From positions 2,394,501 through 2,458,500 of the forward strand of contig NZ_CP084910.1 of the NCBI RefSeq assembly GCF_020535245.1: a DNA stretch of 64,000 bases, given 5' to 3'. Positions 58,435 to 64,000 of the stretch are shown one piece after another (position 1 is the stretch's first letter; each line of letters starts with the position of its first letter). The translations under genes were made by a program, and so were the position numbers. The stretch is from Asticcacaulis sp. AND118. Its GTDB lineage: Bacteria; Pseudomonadota; Alphaproteobacteria; Caulobacterales; Caulobacteraceae. The notes beneath the pieces are model-generated. The model had not been told where the DNA came from, searched no databases, and saw only the letters and a program-made list of their open reading frames with translations.

Positions 58435-58979
58435 CTATATAATGGCAGGGCGGGCGTCAGACGATGCTCGCCCGGCAGGTTCAGCTTGCCCAGGGTCAGG
58501 CTTTCGACCGTGCGGCCTACGACGCAGACCTTCAACAACAGGCGGCACTGACCCGAACCGACAGCGATCAGGTCGCCATCGAGGATCGACAGCTCGACGC
58601 CGTCGAATGCCCCGCACAGGGTCAGGGCCAGCTTGAGCGGAAAACGCCGCTCGGCCCCTACATCGATCACTACTTCCGGCATCAGGTCGCGCTCGATATC
58701 GTGCGCCGCCAGCTTCAGCACGACCGGCTCACCCAGTTGCGCGCGCTCGCCTTCGTGAAACTTGCGGATGTCCTTGGCGGTGCGCCAGCCCTCGGCCAGC
58801 AGGGCAAACGGATCGGTGCGCAAGGCAGAATCCAGCGCCGCGCCGATGACGCCACTGGCCAGCGGCACGCCGTTGAGAAACCGCCGCAGGACGCGGTCCT
58901 TGTCCGCCGCCCTGGTGACCTGCGCCTCCAGACGTTTTTGCGCTTCGGGGGTCAGAAGATCGTGGATCGTCCCGCTCAT
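58431..58979 (-). CDS. Protein of unknown function, partner of the PASTA protein
   Basis: A 182-residue protein without signal peptide. The first 90 residues look helical (TPEAQKRLEAQVTRAADKDR, FALLAEGWRTAKDIRKFHEG); the second half looks like a beta domain (PVVLKLAAHDIERDLMPEV, FDGVELSILDGDLIAVGSG, LLKVCVVGRTVESLTLGK). I do not recognise the family. Its start overlaps the stop of the PASTA-domain gene by 4 bases, so the two are translationally coupled and probably act together at the membrane. The start is set by the ATG at 58979. Confidence 0.7.
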   Translation of the reverse strand: MSGTIHDLLTPEAQKRLEAQVTRAADKDRVLRRFLNGVPLASGVIGAALDSALRTDPFALLAEGWRTAKDIRKFHEGERAQLGEPVVLKLAAHDIERDLMPEVVIDVGAERRFPLKLALTLCGAFDGVELSILDGDLIAVGSGQCRLLLKVCVVGRTVESLTLGKLNLPGEHRLTPALPLYS

Positions 58980-59878
58980 GACCGCCCCTTTCGCCCGCTG
59001 ACCAGCGCACTCCGCGTCTTCAACCGTGCCTCCCCGGGTACAAGCCGCAGAGACACGGCGGGTGCGATCAGTCCGCCGCCGCGCGATCCACCGCGCTTGA
59101 ACAACGCGCCGACCGCCGCTGCGAGCAGCACGATCAGGGCGACAGCCCCCGCGATCCACAGCCAAGGCACTTCGGGGGCTTCGGCGGGGATGGGCGGTAA
59201 CGACGGCTCAGGTGTGATCGAAGGAACCCCAGTCGATGGCGTTTCACTGGACTCAGAAGCCACCGGCATTTCCGGCTGAGGCGCAGGTTCCGCGGTGGGG
59301 ACGGTCGGACGGCCCGGAACCGGCTCGGCCGATGACGAACTGACAGGCGACCCGCTTTCCGACAATGATGACGCCGGTTCCGACGCCGGATTGGCCGGCG
59401 TCTCTTCCCCGGCCTTGGGCGGGCGGCCCGTCGAAACGTTCAGTACCAGACGCCCGCCCGGCTTGAGCGGCTGTCCCGCCTCCGGGTTCTGGGCGACGAT
59501 CGTACCCGGCGACGCCTGATCGTCGGTCTTGCGCGCGACGGGCAAGGTGAGGAAAAACTGCGCCACGGGCCCCGCTACAGCCTCATAGCGGCAACCGGTC
59601 AGGGCGGGCGCGCTCTGTTTCGCCGCCGCCAGCCGGATCGCTCCGGCGCTGCACGGCCCCGGCGACTCATTGGGAGTCCGCGACGGCGTCTGCGCCACCG
59701 CAGCGGCTTTGGGACTGGCCAGAACCATAACCGGCGCGAACACACCCAGCCCCACGATCAACGCCGCTGCCCCTCGCAACCCCACCTGCATCTCCCCTGT
59801 TACCGGCCAAGACCGGCTTAACCATATCACCGTTCTTCCGGCCCAGCCATAGCGCGAAAGCCTCACAGCGGCCTTCAT
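58976..59878 (-). CDS. PASTA-domain membrane protein
   Basis: A reading frame of 300 residues. The likely start is either at 59878 or at an ATG 29 codons later (59791), before a signal-like helix ([22 protein letters not shown]). An extracytoplasmic segment contains one PASTA-like unit ending [18 protein letters not shown]...VLNVSTG, then a long Pro/Ser/Glu-rich linker (about 155-235) and a transmembrane helix ([21 protein letters not shown], about 238-258) with a basic tail. PASTA domains usually bind peptidoglycan or beta-lactams. It is coupled to the unknown gene after it. No kinase domain is present. Confidence 0.75.
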   Translation of the reverse strand: MKAAVRLSRYGWAGRTVIWLSRSWPVTGEMQVGLRGAAALIVGLGVFAPVMVLASPKAAAVAQTPSRTPNESPGPCSAGAIRLAAAKQSAPALTGCRYEAVAGPVAQFFLTLPVARKTDDQASPGTIVAQNPEAGQPLKPGGRLVLNVSTGRPPKAGEETPANPASEPASSLSESGSPVSSSSAEPVPGRPTVPTAEPAPQPEMPVASESSETPSTGVPSITPEPSLPPIPAEAPEVPWLWIAGAVALIVLLAAAVGALFKRGGSRGGGLIAPAVSLRLVPGEARLKTRSALVSGRKGRS

Positions 59879-60067
59879 GAGAAAAGGGGTTGCATCCCCC
59901 CCCTTAAGGCACTAAAGCACCCGCTTAGCCTGAAAACAAAACAAGAGCTACACGGACAGCTTTGCCGCTGCCCGCACCTTCTTGCGCGTGACATGCGCAT
60001 CCCCAAAGCCTGCGCCGGTTTCCGGACCGGACGCGGCCCTCAGAAAGTAAAGAAAGACCGAGAGCCC

Positions 60068-63367
<3,300 letters not shown>

Positions 63368-63401
63368 GAAAAAGCCCCGGTTTTTACCGGGGCTTTTTCT
63401 T
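63368..63401 (+). terminator. Rho-independent terminator of carB
   Basis: AGAAAAAGCCCCGG / CCGGGGCTTTTTCT is a 14-base stem with a six-base loop that begins directly after the stop. Confidence 0.92.
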
Positions 63402-63411
63402 AGATCTTTTC

Positions 63412-63587
63412 ATACCTCCCCAGTTACTGGGGAGGGGGACCGCACGACGCTTGCGTAGCAAGCTAGATGCGGTGGTGGGGGGTCTTACTTAAATTATCGG
63501 ACCGAGAAGGTGGACATATCGCAAGATACCCCACCACCATCTTCGCTACGCTTGATGGTCCCCCTCCCCGACAAGTCGGGGAGGTAT
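63412..63587. repeat. 176-base imperfect palindrome
   Basis: The ends ATACCTCCCC and GGGGAGGTAT match those of the short copy at 10429-10456. Inner arms (GGTGGTGGGG / CCCCACCACC and GTAGC repeats) make the whole element nearly self-complementary. It has no reading frame and separates carB from the regulator gene. Confidence 0.8.
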
Positions 63588-63596
63588 AAGAACCGT

Positions 63597-63905
63597 CTAC
63601 CCCGCCTCGTCGATCAGCTTACGCATGGCGTCGAGATAGGCCACAAACGCCGTCCGCCCGGCCTCCGTCAAGGTGATGGTCGTCACCGGCTTCTTGCCGA
63701 CAAAGGCCTTGTCCACCGTGACATAGCCCGCCTCTTCCAGCTTGCGTACCTGCACCGACAGGTTGCCGTCGGAAGACTGGGTCTTGGCCTTGAGCGTGGT
63801 GAAGTCGGCGGCCCCGGCGGTCGACAGATAGGCCATGATGCCCAGCCTCAGCCGTCCGTGGATCACATCGTCGATGCGCTCGATATTGAATTCGTCCTCG
63901 GGCAT
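63597..63905 (-). CDS. Winged-helix transcriptional regulator
   Basis: A 102-residue one-domain regulator of the MarR/HTH_34-like type. It has RLRLGIMAYLSTAGAADF, the recognition region DGNLSVQVRKLEEAGYV and a wing (VGKKPVTTITLTEAGR). Such small regulators often control a neighbouring membrane protein, as here. I start it at the ATG at 63905, preceded by GGGGGTGA; a GTG two codons earlier overlaps the stop of the next upstream gene. Signal and target are unknown. Confidence 0.85.
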   Translation of the reverse strand: MPEDEFNIERIDDVIHGRLRLGIMAYLSTAGAADFTTLKAKTQSSDGNLSVQVRKLEEAGYVTVDKAFVGKKPVTTITLTEAGRTAFVAYLDAMRKLIDEAG

Positions 63906-63907
63906 GC

Positions 63908-64000
63908 TCACCCCCGTTCGGCGCGCAGCAGGATCAGGCCGGGAATGGTGGCGAACAGGTTGAGCGCCACCGCATAGGCCAGCATCTGCACCGCCTGATG
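63908..64000 (-). CDS. C-terminal end of a membrane protein (partial)
   Basis: The frame entering from the right edge reads MLAYAVALNLFATIPGLILL and ends RAERG before a stop at 63908-63910. It is one transmembrane helix with a short basic tail. Its stop abuts the winged-helix gene, so they form an operon. In similar pairs the membrane protein is uncharacterised. Confidence 0.55.
   Translation of the reverse strand, partial: HQAVQMLAYAVALNLFATIPGLILLRAERG

Overview
The window looks like chromosomal DNA of a high-GC alphaproteobacterium of the Caulobacterales (Caulobacter/Asticcacaulis type). The reasons are the strong resemblance of xylX, xylB, xylC, xylD and XylR to the Caulobacter crescentus xylose genes as I remember them, an XylR operator of the Caulobacter type, a large Caulobacteraceae-like TonB-dependent receptor, and copies of a palindromic intergenic motif common in alphaproteobacteria. 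No rRNA, tRNA, CRISPR array, transposase or phage gene was seen.

Layout. 1-1310: a phosphorelay cluster (histidine kinase tail, receiver, Hpt, convergent receiver). 1463-7051: a possible gene remnant, an Rrf2 regulator, a patatin phospholipase, an outer-membrane barrel, two translationally coupled SIMPL proteins and a Sel1-repeat protein. 7108-16460: a transglutaminase / circularly permuted ATP-grasp / alpha-E cluster that probably makes or attaches an unknown peptide-like product. One member fuses a class II glutamine-amidotransferase-like domain without its nucleophilic cysteine to a transglutaminase. 16671-28717: a sugar-uptake locus with a ROK regulator, a secreted beta-sandwich protein, a carboxylesterase, fructokinase, a FucP-type transporter, two tandem flavin-dependent tryptophan halogenases and a TonB receptor. 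28718-29656 is a long gene-poor, partly AT-rich stretch with operator-like palindromes.

29657-31550: pyruvate kinase and cytidine deaminase. 31656-40687: a non-phosphorylative L-fucose pathway (transporter, dehydrogenase, lactonase, split UxaA-type dehydratase, SDR, IclR regulator) next to a galactose/arabinose-type dehydrogenase and a mutarotase. 40776-48921: xylose transporter, xylD, xylC, xylB, xylX and xylR, with xylA missing. 49124-55977: secreted xyloglucan-degrading enzymes (GH74 endo-xyloglucanase, O-acetylesterase, GH43, GH29 alpha-L-fucosidase). XylR-type operators lie before xylX, before the xylose transporter and between xylR and GH74. I infer that 31.6-56 kb is one functional unit: it strips and cuts acetylated, fucosylated xyloglucan outside the cytoplasm and burns the released fucose, galactose and xylose by oxidative, phosphate-free routes.

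56013-64000: a cold-shock protein, carA and carB separated by unrelated genes (one AT-richer orphan, one PASTA-domain membrane protein with a partner), a winged-helix regulator and the end of a membrane protein. Several palindromic intergenic repeats (10.4, 14.2, 31.6, 39.3, 42.5, 45.5, 56.0 and 63.4 kb) sit between genes. All functional calls are from sequence motifs and memory of families; no search was run.
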